From: Allacma fusca
Lineage: Eukaryota; Arthropoda; Collembola; Symphypleona; Sminthuridae
NCBI GenBank assembly: GCA_947179485.1
Contig: OX359247.1
Span: 56,889,131-56,953,130 of the forward strand
Reading direction: 5' to 3'
DNA: 64,000 bases
The notes beneath the pieces are model-generated. The model was not told where the DNA came from. It ran no database searches and saw nothing but the letters and a program-made list of their open reading frames with translations. The position numbers and the translations under genes are program-made. This document shows positions 47,660 to 58,545 of this stretch, piece by piece (the stretch's first letter is position 1; each line of letters begins with the position of its first letter).

Positions 47660-48366
47660 AGCCAGGTTCTCAGCAGTACGAATTCGTGTACGAAAGGTCC
47701 GTTTATGCGAATCGTTCGTACAGAACATCGTCCGATGCTGAGAATCAGATTGCGATGATTTCGTGTACGAATTCGCGCGCGAAGGACCTTTGTCCGAAAT
47801 TCGCGTCAACGCAGGAGTTCAATTATTTTAACTTATGGTACGAAATTAAAAGAGCCATTACTCATTATTTTTTGTTCTTCTTTGGATTAAAAAGCTATTT
47901 GAGTTTTAAGAACTACTTTCATACTAAACTAATGTTTTTCTTACCAGGATTGTTTTTATTGTATTTACATTCTATATTACACACTGCAGTAAAAATTCTC
48001 CTCGTTGTTTTTTACGAAGACATGGACGAATCCATTGAGTTCTTTTAATTTATCGTTTTGGTTTCCTCCAGTAATAAACTACTGTTGCACATACTGTCAG
48101 TATTTTCTTTTTTCAGTTTTACAAGTGCTGTTTTTAATTACTTCTATTTTTATAGTTTAAATATTAAAGATTAAATTAATATTAAATTAAATTAATAAAT
48201 TAATTCAGTTACACCATCTTCGTACAGTACTGTCAAAATACCATCTTTGTGAGAACCGCTCACAACGATCCCCCGCTGCATGTTCGTACGAACACTTCAT
48301 TCGTACCATCGAGCACGAAGGAAATTTTCGTCGGACGAAGAAGTTCGTACTGCTGTGAACCAGGCT
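47660..48366. mobile_element. TAA-flanked element, PIF/Harbinger-like MITE
   Basis: It starts AGCCAGGTTCTCAGCAGTAC and ends GTACTGCTGTGAACCAGGCT, inverted with two mismatches, flanked by TAA (47657-47659 and 48367-48369). Subterminal sequence repeats GTACGAA/TTCGTAC. The related foldback copy has the uninterrupted site (GTGGTTCTAGTTCAAAT at about 55091-55107). 707 bp. TTAA also fits the junction within a base, so a piggyBac-like origin is the alternative. Confidence 0.75.
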
Positions 48367-48609
48367 TAAGGTTCAAATATACGTGGTTCCAGCTACTTTC
48401 TTGACCTGAGATTGTTAACCTTAGACCTTAATTGTTGCGACCGATATTGGTCACAATTAGTTTTTTGACATGAGATTGAACAATATTGGTCACAATCAGT
48501 TGTAGACCTGAGATTGACCAATATTAGTCACAATTAGTTTTTTGCCCTAATATTGGTCACAGTTAGTTTTTTGCCCTAATATTGGTCACAGTTAGTTTTT
48601 TGCCCTAAT

Positions 48610-49150
48610 CAGGGTTGCACAAATAAAAATGCCCTAGGTTTTATGCCTGCCCTCCTGAAAATGCCCTGAAAATGCCCAAAACGCCGAAAATGCCCTGAAA
48701 ATGCCTTACTCTGAAAATGCCCGGCATTTTGGGCATTTTCAGCAGGCATTTTGGGCATATTGGGCATTTTTACAGAAACTTATACAATATGACCATTATT
48801 GCTCCTTTAACGAATATAAGGGAGTTTTTCATAGCATAATCAAACCCATCCAGTTTTAGAAAATGTTAGAAGTACTTGATTTAAAAAAAAAGAATTTAAT
48901 TAGTCTAATTTGTTACTTATGGTCAATGGTTATTTCAATAATACTTAAAAAAATTTAAGCCCCAACGGATTTGCAAACATTAATTGGTGTGAATATGCCG
49001 AAAATGCCTGCCCTAGGCTGAATATGCCCAAAATGCCCAAAGTGCCATAGATGCCCAAAATGCCATGAAATGAAAATGCCGAAAATGCCAGGGCATTTTG
49101 GGCAGGCATAATGCCGAAAATGCCATGGCATTTTCAGTTGTGCAACCCTG
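48610..49150. mobile_element. hAT-like MITE inside the foldback arm
   Basis: The ends CAGGGTTGCACAA and TTGTGCAACCCTG are perfect 13-bp inverted repeats, and GCCCTAAT is duplicated exactly (48602-48609 and 49151-49158). It splits one 39-bp unit between GCCCTAAT and ATTGGTCACAG. The subterminal DNA repeats AAAATGCCC/GGGCATTTT many times. 541 bp, non-coding. Confidence 0.9.
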
Positions 49151-49686
49151 GCCCTAATATTGGTCACAGTTAGTTTTTTGACCCGAGATTGACCAACATT
49201 GGTCACAATAGGTTTTTGACCTGAGATTGAATCTATTTTTCACACTCGGCCTCGTGGCCTCAGATTGACCAATATTACTCACCGTTGGTTTCTTCATGTA
49301 AGATTAATCAATATTTGCCACATCTACCTTCTTGACCTATAATTGGTCAATATTGATCACAATTGGTTTTTTGACCTGAACTTGACCAATGTTGGGCACG
49401 ATTGTTTTCTTGACTTCGGATCAAGAATATTGGTCACAATCGGTCTCTTGAATTTTAAAAATGCTCTTAAATGTATGCTATTTCTACACATAAGTTGGAG
49501 TTATCGGAGCTTTGCGAAATATTTTTAGGATTAAAAGGCATTAAAGAAAATGTGTTGTTCAAATAACTAAATGTTGAATTCAAAAACCACAAAGTATTCC
49601 AACTTTGATTGATGTGAGTGACACCCACGACTGCAAAAATTTGATCCAAATTTGCAACATACCGGGGAAATCAAAATAATTAAATA

Positions 49687-50205
49687 ATATTGTTCAATCT
49701 GTGGACACGAAACCGAATGTGAACAATATTGGTCAATCTGTGGACACGAAACCGAATGTGAACAATATTGGTCAATCTGTGGACACGAAACCGAATGTGA
49801 ACAATATTGGTCAATCTGTGGACACGAAACCGAATGTGAACAATATTGGTCAATCTGTGGACACGAAACCGAATGTGAACAATATTGGTCAATCTGTGGA
49901 CACGAAACCGAATGTGAACAATATTGGTCAATCTGTGCCCAATCCCAACAATATTGGGCACAGACTGTGCCCACGAGTCCGAGTGTTACCAATATTGGTC
50001 AATCTGTGGCCACGGGACCGAGTGTTACCAATATTGGTCAATCAGTGCCCACGAGTCCGAGTGTTACCAATATTGGTCAATCTGTGCCCACGAGTCCGAG
50101 TGTTACCAATATTGGTCAATCTGTGGCCACGGGACCGAGTGTTACTAATATTGGTCAATCTGTGCCCACGAGACCGAGTGTGACCAATATTGGTCAATCT
50201 CAGGT
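49687..50205. repeat. 39-bp minisatellite, twelve units of two types
   Basis: Six nearly identical units contain GTGGACACGAAACCGAATGT then GAACAATATTGGTCAATCT (49700-49935). One irregular linker follows, then six units of type GTG(G/C)CCACG(A/G)GNCCGAGTGTTACCAATATTGGTCAATCT (from about 49968). Because 39 is a multiple of 3, open frames run through it on both strands; these are not treated as genes. It forms most of the right arm of the foldback element. Confidence 0.92.
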
Positions 50206-50547
50206 CAAAAACAGATTGCGACCAATATCATCGAATGTCAGGTCAACAAACCAATTGTGACCAATATCGGTCGCAACAATTGTTTCATTCATCTAATGTA
50301 GCACCGAAGTTTGCATATTAAAATTTCTTATGATATTTAACGTTGACAAATTTAAGTTGGACAGGGGACCCTTTACCTACGAGTTAAAGTTTAACAAATC
50401 GACGTGATTTCTCGCGCAAACCAGGGAAAGATGGCCCAAATTTTTGTTCTCACTGTGACATTGGGCCAGGTACCTAAGCTTCCACAAAATTTCATTCCGA
50501 TCCGGAGTGAGCTTGTGACGAGGGTTACTTGTGAGCTTGTTCATTAT

Positions 50548-50711
50548 GAAAGTATGTAGACCGTTTTGCTTTTAGTGAGAACTGCAAGTAGTTCATTCTG
50601 CTTTTGGCGAGGCTTGCAACTATTCCGTTTTGCCTTTAAGGAAAAAGGCAAGTAGGCCATTTTGATTCTAATTGAAATTGCACTTATACCATTTTGCCTC
50701 TTCACTGACGA
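50548..50711. mobile_element. Right arm of a GATCATTTTGC-type MITE
   Basis: It contains TGTAGACCGTTTTGCTTTTA, three more such motifs and the terminal CCTCTTCACTGACGATA, closely like the right end of the 42759-43590 element and followed by TA (50712-50713 frame). Its left arm appears at about 47034-47160, so the foldback element probably landed inside this MITE. Confidence 0.6.
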
Positions 50712-50813
50712 TATGGGACAATGTAATACTCTATTATACTATTCCGTTCCTATTCTTTATTTCTGACTTACAAATTAATTTAATATGATTTATTATTCCG
50801 CTGAATGGAAGTT

Positions 50814-51080
50814 AGTTTAATTTGAAGGAAGAATATGCAAGCAAAGTGATTCAAATGCATTTTGGACTAAAATAAAAATTATCTTCATAGATCCTGTTTA
50901 AAAATTATATTTACGCAGTTGAGTAAATTCGAAAGGATCAATAATGCCAACGGAAATTACGAAATACTAGTCGAAATTTTTTAGGGGCATCCAAAATAAC
51001 GGATTTTCCCCCCAAATTTCTCCTTTTTCCGACGAGAAGATATTGTCTGAAACTTTGAATTTCCCGCTAAAATGTTGACA
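50814..51080. repeat. Dispersed repeat, member 1
   Basis: Direct match to 62247-62393 (CAAATGCATTTTGGACTAAA, ATCTTCATAGATCCTGTTT, CGCAGTTGAGTAAATTC), continuing into 63676-63800 (AATAATGCCAACGGAAATTA, CGAAATACTAGTC). The second copy is thus split by about 1.28 kb of extra DNA. Family unknown. Confidence 0.7.
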
Positions 51081-52724
51081 AAGATTTTGAAATTTTCGCA
51101 TTATTTCAGCTTGTAGAGCATATCAGTAGCTTTTAAATTAATACCCGTTAAAGAGAGCATCTGATTCAAAACTTGTTGGGATTTCTCGCGTCTCCTGTAG
51201 CCCCAAAATCTGCTTTTCGAAATTACGATCACCAGAGTGGATACGGAATTTGAATTTTTATATTTTAAAATTTGTATATTTAATTAAAAAATTCATAATA
51301 GAAGTGTCAAAAGACAATTGTTATTTATTATTTATTTTAAAGGAATTATGCACGTGTCTGTCAAATACTTAACCACGCCTGGATTACTTACAACACATAC
51401 GGTTGAATGCACGAAAAAATATAATGTTATTCCACATAGGAATAATAATACATGTAGTACATTTGGGGACTGCAATAAAAAATTTCCTGATAAAAGGCGA
51501 ACCAAACCGGAACTTCCATCTCCTCGCTTCCTCACATTTGCACCCTCAGCTTATTCTTTTACTAATTGTAAATGTATATTATAATGTATTGCTAAATGTT
51601 AGTTAAATGCCGAAATGCATCTACTATCCCCAAATACAGCAAATTACATTCAGTTCTTCCTTGACCTGAACTACCGAAAGAGAACAAATTTTTTCCCCCA
51701 AAATTTCAGCAGATATATTCATGCACAAGGATTTATCTGAGACATGGCTCCTCCCTTTATGACATATTATCTTTCGATGAAGTTAATTGGTCTCCAAAAT
51801 TTTGAAAAGTACATTTTGGAAGCGATTATAAATTCTGGAAAACTGCAATAAATTTTGTCTTGAATGTCGCATCTCGATCAATTATGTGTCGTTAAAAAGA
51901 TATTTAATGGCTTTATAACCTAAAAATATTTCGAAATCCTAGTCGATATTTGGGCAGGGTGCTAAAATTCCCACATTTGCTTAACCAAAATTTCAAAAGT
52001 TTGTTTCGTCGACAAGAACATTTGAATACTGTGATCATGGAAGATGAGTAAAGTCAAGAGTTTTTGCAGAAAACCGAAAATTGCAGTCTAAAGTTTCTAA
52101 TTCATGGCTATTTTTTCCCATACGTGTTTAGATGTTCGATGCTTTACGGACTTTCGGATGTGCTATTTCACCAGTCAGAATTGTAGGTCTGGCTCGTAGT
52201 AAGAGCAAGAGAGGGTGGAGAAATCCGTCTTCAAGAGCAAAGATACGGAGTAGAAGGAATATGTAATCTCGTTCTTGTGGACTGTCCTAAATTCATAAAA
52301 AATTTCGGTTAGCTACGTTTATAGTGAATTTCATGGGGATTTATTTGAATCCAATTTTAACTGCCAAAGTCAAAAATAGCGGTCGCGGGAATCCGAAATA
52401 ATATTCAATGTATATGAATTGCTTATGCAGAGTTGAAATAAAACTAAATATTTTTTCTTCACTTCTTGCCTCACATTTGCGTAGACGACCATTAATCTCT
52501 TAGAAAGACAATTTCAAGCTGAAGTGAAACCCCATGAAATTATTCTACTAATTTTTTTATCGTAAACAAGTTTGTAAATCCCGGACCATCCATGAAAAAT
52601 AACATGGTCAGAAATTCCCTGCTCCTCAAGTTTTATGCTTCGAAATTTATTGCGTGTCTTTTGCAGTTGTTTTCACAAATTCTCCTGACATCATTCGAAA
52701 GTCACCTTGAAGACTTCACTCCCA
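51081..52724. other. Intergenic, old repeats, no gene
   Basis: AT-rich with motifs such as CAAAATTTTGAAAAGTACATTTTGG that loosely resemble 36060-36400 and 63670-63900. Short open frames only; no domain or splice-joined pattern seen. Confidence 0.4.
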
Positions 52725-52925
52725 CATCGCTCCAAAGTTTAATCTCCCATCGCTCCGAAGTTTACTCTCACATCGCTCCGAAGTCTACTCTCACATCGCT
52801 CCGAAGTCTACTCTCACATCGTTCCGAAGTCTACTCTCACATCGCTCCGAAGTCTACTCTCACATAGCCCTAAATTTTACTCTCACAGCCCCCCAACGTT
52901 TACTCTCACATCTCTCGGACGTCTT
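52725..52925. repeat. 23-bp minisatellite
   Basis: About eight units of TCTACTCTCACATCGCTCCGAAG-type sequence, most regular at 52755-52865 and decaying on both sides. An open frame through it reads as a 23-residue repeat (three units per turn), a by-product of the period. Confidence 0.88.
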
Positions 52926-53140
52926 CCTGACATCTTTTGAAGTAAGTGTCAGAATAAACAAAGTCAAATTTGCTATAGCGATTAAAATAAAATGACCTTT
53001 TATTTTTTAAGCAAACTGACATAACGGTTGTATTTTTTGGGAACAGAATCATTTGTTTAGCCTATTTAAGGCTTAAATTTCCTTTGAGGAGATTTGCGGT
53101 ACAATGCGTTACATATGTTCATAATGTGCCACATATAATA

Positions 53141-53736
53141 CAGACATGTCCAGCCTTCAATGAAGGTATCATTAAAGACGGAATATCAATTTTCCAGAGA
53201 GTTGAGAAGGGAAGGCTGAATTAATTCGGGAAAGCTGAAGAAAGCCTTGCTAGTATTAGTATTAACAGAAAACGGAAGGCGAAGGAAGGAAGTATGTAAA
53301 GTACTGCTACTTACAATTAGAAGGCTTCGCACATGCAATGAGCTACAATATATAGTTACTAATACAGCAATGAGAGCGTACTAAAAACACTACAAATACA
53401 CAAATGTAGTTATTTGCACAATAAGACTACTTCATTGCTTCTGATTTTAATAAACGAACTCAATTGAGTAAATTCTATCACTGATTTTCAGGTGTTTTAC
53501 CTTCAAAAGGGTTGTTTAAATGCATTGTATAGTATTTCGTGTGATGAAGGCTGAATAGGAAGGAAGGCTGTTTTTTCAAGGCTGAAGACTGGAGGCATTA
53601 AATTAATAAGTAAAATAGGGCTGAAGGAAGGCAAAATATTTTGAAGACTTCCTTTAATACAAGGACGAAGGAATGCGTTTTTTCAAAAAATTGCCTTCGA
53701 AGGTTTGAAGGAAGGCAATTTATTTGGACATCTCTG
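53141..53736. mobile_element. hAT-like MITE with GAAGGAAGGC motifs
   Basis: The ends CAGACATGTCC and GGACATCTCTG are inverted with one mismatch; ATATAATA is duplicated exactly (53133-53140 and 53737-53744). Subterminal regions repeat GGCTGAAGGAAGGC and its variants. 596 bp, no coding frame. Confidence 0.85.
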
Positions 53737-53744
53737 ATATAATA

Positions 53745-54289
53745 CGCAATGGACAAATCAGATCCTATTTCAGTCGTGACTGAAACACTCCGTAAGTACT
53801 ACCCCGAAGTTTTATTTAATAGTAAATGGTGGAATAATAATTAATAATAGCTACTTATATTAGTTAATAAAATACTGTTATAATAAATAATATTAGTAAG
53901 GGATATCGCAGTTTTGCGAGGGCTAATCGTGGCAAGTGTTTACTCGTCACAATGTTTTGTGCCACCCTGTATTCCACCCACAGGAACATATTCAGGGTCA
54001 TGTATGAAGTAGTTCAACTCGAAATCGGGTTTAGATAGTATCAGGCGTGCCACCTAATGCTTACTCTATTCGACTTCTAGGGCACAAAACTTTTAAAACA
54101 GTCACTTCAAAGACTACATATAAGACATGTGTAGTAATAAATTGTTCGAACAACGGTTGCGAATAGGTCAGTCCGTTATAATTATATTTTACGTCGTTTT
54201 GACTGTTAATGAAGTAACAGATTAATATGAAATTTTTATTGATTAGTAATTAAATGTATTTTCGGAATAATTATTCTAAAAAGGAGTTT
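53745..54289. other. Intergenic
   Basis: AT-rich, no gene or paired termini recognised. Confidence 0.45.
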
Positions 54290-54539
54290 CTAAAAATGTC
54301 AAAATCAGAAATAATACCAGTGAAAAGTATTTTGAGCAAAATACTTTATTTGAAATACATTTCACAATTCATTGAGAGTAAGTAAATACCAAATACTTTT
54401 GTACTTCCTGGCTCTCAAAATACTAAATACAAAATACGTGCTCACTGCTTACCAACTTTGAAATAAAAAATACAAAATACTTTGTGGTCTCAAAATACGT
54501 ATTTTAAAATACTGTATTTGAAAATACTGCATAGCTCTG
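54290..54539. mobile_element. hAT-like right end rich in AAAATAC
   Basis: It ends AAATACTGCATAGCTCTG, the inverse of the CAGAGATGTGTAGTACTT end at 44886, with the same AAATACAAAATAC subterminal motifs. The right flank is GTAGTCAC; the left end at 44886 is preceded by TGTGTAGC, so no duplication links them. Confidence 0.5.
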
Positions 54540-54824
54540 GTAGTCACAAAACTAATATTGTGTTGTATAGGAAATTATAGCAAAATTAACATTGTGCAGT
54601 AAACAGTAGAATATATTGACAAAATTAACATGGGCAATTTTGGTATGAGTATACTAACCGTTATTGTGTTAATCCCTGTTGCTTCTGCAAAATTCAAGGT
54701 TTCTCTGAGAATGTGCTGCCATTCCTGGGTATTTCTGTAAAATGCATCATCGAACTCAGTTTACATTTCATGTACAGTAGTATATACGGACATCTGATGA
54801 CAGTCCCTACATGTTTCAGTGCTA

Positions 54825-56350
54825 ACATGTAATCCTCACCACATGCCCACTCCGAATCGGAATGAAATTTTTTGGGAGCTTAGGTACCTGGCCCAATGTC
54901 CAAGCTAGACCGAAAGACCAAAGGCCATCTCACCCTTGTTTGCGCGGAAATCGCGCAGAAGTTTTAAATTTTCGTGAGCAAAGGCCTTTCCAACGTAAAT
55001 TTTCCAATGTTAAATCCTGTAAGCAAGTTTCAGTTTCGAAAGTCGATGCTGTTTTAGATTAACGACACATTTATGGCATGCATTCATCCTAAGTGGTTCT
55101 AGTTCAAATACTGACCACTTTTGGTAAACATGGTTTCTTGGTTTTAGGTTAACCAATAGTGATAAGTGCTGTTTCTTGACTTCAGATTGATCAATATTGG
55201 TCCACGCTACCTGCTTGACCTCATAATGATCAATGCTGGTCACAATTTTTCCCTTGGCCTCAGATCGGCCAATATTTGTCAGAACTCGTTCTTGGTCACA
55301 TTTCGCAATATTTCCTCAGATTGCCCAATATTGGTCAAAGTCTTTCTCTTGGCCTCAGATCGACAAATATCATTCTAAATTAGTTTTTTGGCCTCAGATT
55401 GCCAAATATTGGTCACACTTAGTTTTTTGGCCTCAGATTGAGAAATATTGGTCACGATTAGTTTTTTGGCCTCATATTGAGAAATATTGGTCACAATTAG
55501 TTTCTTTGCCTCAGATTGATCAAAACTGATCCAATCTACCTTCTTGACCTTATATTGATCAAAATTGATGTATAAGCTGCCTTCTTGACGTCATATTGAT
55601 CAAAACTTGTTTAAGCTACCTTCTTGACCTCAGACTGGTTAATATTGGTTAAAGCTACCTTCTTGACCTCAGATTAGTAAATATTGGTCAAAACTACCTG
55701 CTTGACCTCAGATTGGACAATATTGGCCACAATGAGTTATTTGAATTATAATTGGCTAACATTGGCCACAATTTTTATCTTGACCTCATAATGGCCAATT
55801 TCGGTCACAATATCACTCTTGGCCTAAAATTGTTTAATATTGGTCACAATTTTTATCAAGACTTCAGATTGGCCAATATTGGTCACAATTTTTATCAAGA
55901 CTTCATATTGGCCAATATTGGTCACAATTTTTATCAAGACTTCAGATTGGCCCATATTGAATGAAAATTTTTATCATGACTTAAGATTGGCCAATATTGG
56001 TCACAATATTTCTCTTGACCTCAGATTGGCCATTTTTGGTCAAAATTTTTATCATGACTTCAGATTGGCCATTTTTGGTGAAAATTTGTAACATGACCCA
56101 AGATTGGCCATTTTTGGTCAAATTTTTTATCATGACCCGAGATTGGCCAATTATGGTCACAATTAGTTTTTGAGCCTCAGTTTGATCAATGTTGGTCAAC
56201 ATTAGGTTTTTGAGCTCAGATTGACCAATATTGGTCAACATAAGGTTTTGGGCTCAGATTGACCAATATTGGTCAACATAAGGTTTTGAGCTCAGATTGA
56301 CCAATATTGGTCTCGATTGTTATCTTGGCCACAGATTGACAAGTATTGGT
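54825..56350. mobile_element. Foldback-type element, half copy with long 39-bp array
   Basis: It begins ACATGTAATCCTCACCACAT and follows the left-arm sequence of 47391-50532 (GGAATGAAATTTT, GGCCATCTCACCCTTGTTTG, CCAATGTTAAATCCTGTAAG, GGCATGCATTCATCCTA). About 30 diverged 39-bp units then run from roughly 55110 to 56345, variants of GACTTCAGATTGGCCAATATTGGTCACAA. No opposite arm follows: the array stops where the inverted dispersed repeat begins, so this copy is truncated. Confidence 0.75.
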
Positions 56351-56905
56351 ATGGACGCTTTAAAAGTGTCCGGTAACACAAAGAGCCCCTTCACTTTCTT
56401 GACTCGACGCTTTCGTAGCCTGTACCTTGCAAGTCTCAGTTTACGTTTTCCTCTTGGAACAATTTGCACATCTGCTGATCGTTGCTATTAAAGACTGCGT
56501 ATTTCAGTGCTACGTAGGTGGTCCTACCAAATCAATGGAACGGCTAAACACAGGACCCATGTCAACGCTTTAAAGTTATTTTACCACCCGAAGTCACCAT
56601 GCAACTCAGTTGAAGTTGTTAGTCGTCCTTTCAGGTTATCGTGAGTGCGCAGAATAAAGTCTCAACCCTACGAACCATTTTTCGGGTCGAATTGGCTAGG
56701 AAAATATTTTAATGGATCAAATTTCATGGAACAAATTATATCTGTTCATAATCCATTGATTTAAATTCGTGTAACTGTAAGTATAAGTTCAATAAAATAA
56801 TTTCTCCCATATGGCTTTCCAAATTTAATAGCTTTTTTCCGTTCTTTTTACAAAACTTAAAGCAAGGGCACAGGCAAGGCTAGATTCCATGATAAATTAC
56901 GACTC
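56350..56905. repeat. Dispersed repeat, right member of an inverted pair
   Basis: Reverse-complement relative of 43800-44346, with landmarks ATGGACGCTTTAAAAGTGTC, GGTGGTCCTACCAAATCAAT, ATTTTTCGGGTCGAATTGGC and TTACAAAACTTAAAGCAAGG in the same relative order. It directly abuts the end of the 39-bp array. Confidence 0.75.
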
Positions 56906-58015
56906 CGAGGGTTTTGTTAATCTGTGGTTGTGGGTCTACTTATGACCTCAAAGGTCTATATGAAGTCATGTAACCAACTGTGATGTGTTAAGGTCAACGG
57001 GAGGTCATGTGACCATACGTTTCGACTATACCCTGGGTCTGAAAATTATTTGGTTCGCCCCCAAATTGCACCCATAAACGAAAAATATCTGAAATTGAAA
57101 ATATTTGCCCGATTGGTGTCCTCGTAATTAACGTAGGGTATCCTCACATGTTAATTGTCACTAGAGCTAGAGCTACTTGTGGGAACGCAAAGTTTAATCC
57201 CATTCCCGAACCCGATCCCGAAAATCGGGTCATCAATATTTTCGGGCTCACACCCGAACCCGTTCCCAAAATACTAGGATCGGGTGCACGAAAGCCCAGA
57301 TATAAAATATGCGTAAAGCGTTGATCTCAAACCCGATCCCGAACCCGAAATCAGATAAAATTTGGTCCCAATCCCGATCCCGAATCCTTTGAACCCGGAC
57401 TCGTTCCCGGGACCAGTGCAGTTAGTATAAATCAAATTTTAGGGCGGCGACAGCCCCCTTATAATATAGTGTTGTCCATGGGTTTGTTTGTCACGCGGGT
57501 TTCCTCCGAACCCACTCTACCGCTTTTGTTCAAAATTCTTGTGAACATTTGTCAGGCTACTTCCTCGGATGAGTTATTGGTTGAAATCGGTCCACTTATT
57601 CGTACGTAAAAAATTAAAATGAACAAAATCTTTGTTTTCTCCCGAACTGTAGCCACCATTTCAATGAAATGTTCTTATACATACCAGTCAGTACTACTAA
57701 CACTATTTTTTAAAAATATTTCGAAATTTTGTTTTCAAAATATAATTTTTACTTTTTCAAAAATTTGTAACGGTAATTTTATAAATGAGCTCAAGATATC
57801 TACTACAATAATTAAACAAGGAGAGATGGCCGTAGCTGGCGCCGCCCTACGGGACAGCCTTAAACAATCGCGGAGCGATGATTTTATTCTTCACATTTTT
57901 ATTGAGTTACCAATACTTATGCATGCGGACCAGACATCAATAGATGTAAACACTAATGGTTATTATACTAAGCGTCACTGCTGTCCGCCACGTTTTAATT
58001 CTATTCTATTCTATT

Positions 58016-58545
58016 CACTGATCGGCAAAATTTCTGAACTCGAACTCGCACTCAAGAGTGCTAGGAGTCTCTAAACGTAACTCAGAACTCATTCAGGAAC
58101 TCAAATTCTGAATCAAACAAGAGCTCGCACTCGCACTCATGAGTGACCATGATGAAATCTAGCACTCAAACTCGCACTCAGAAACTCTCAGTAACAAATT
58201 AAAATTAGCGCCATTTCAAGGAATCCGCCAAGGAATGACGCTGAAGCCGTCCACTGTACTGACGATAGCTCACGTTTTTAGCGGAAACGAAAGCATCAAA
58301 ACGCTAAATGCAGGCAAAATTTACTGAATTTGTACGTGTAGATGGGGGCAACATGCATTCCGTTAAGGAATATATGAGTTCCAAATACTGCCCTCACACT
58401 CGCTCAATGACTGCAATCTATTTTTATGGCACTCGGCCTCACAAACTGAGTTCTGCTCAGAATGCCGCGGGTCTCACACGTCACTCAAATTTTGATTTCT
58501 GAGTGCGAGTTTTGCTCTCAAAACTCGTGATTGCGCCGATCAGTG
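58016..58545. mobile_element. hAT-like MITE nested in the 57976 element
   Basis: The ends CACTGATCGGC and GCCGATCAGTG are perfect inverted repeats. ATTCTATT lies on both sides (58008-58015 and 58546-58553), though this is also the local microsatellite. The interior repeats GAACTCGCACTC/GAGTGCGAG motifs. 530 bp. Confidence 0.82.

Larger units (their letters stand above)
47391..50532. mobile_element. Foldback-type element with arms of 39-bp repeats
   Basis: The outer ends ACAAGTAACCCTCACCACA and its inverse (to 50532) begin arms that match as inverted repeats: roughly 260 bp of unique sequence (landmarks TTGGGCCATCT, AAGGGTCCCCT, TTAAATCCCGTAAGAAATTT), then arrays of 39-bp units. Units face one way in the left arm (about 48390-49450) and the other way in the right arm (about 49690-50270), separated by about 220 bp of single-copy DNA. 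The unit consensus contains TGACCAATATTGGTCA, a perfect 16-bp dyad. No transposase. Two later elements interrupt the left arm (47660-48366, 48610-49150). The target duplication was not resolved. A partial relative lies at 54825-56350. Confidence 0.75.

Noticed and set aside
47635-48048. 137-codon open frame
   Set aside because: It spans the end and interior of a TAA-flanked MITE; composition is that of repeat DNA.
49687-50205. CRISPR-like repeat array
   Set aside because: Units are contiguous 39-bp tandem repeats without unique spacers, in eukaryotic DNA within a foldback element.
49567-50260. Overlapping open frames of 74-160 codons on both strands with 13-residue repeats
   Set aside because: They run through a 39-bp minisatellite; a period divisible by three keeps any stop-free frame open. 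Several frames are open at once and none has a domain.
52592-52867. Open frame with a HIAPKSTLTSLRS repeat
   Set aside because: By-product of the 23-bp minisatellite.
44886-54539. A single 9.6-kb hAT element joining the two AAATAC-rich ends
   Set aside because: The ends are inverted relatives, but the flanking 8-mers (TGTGTAGC, GTAGTCAC) do not match and an assembly gap lies inside, so only the two ends are reported.
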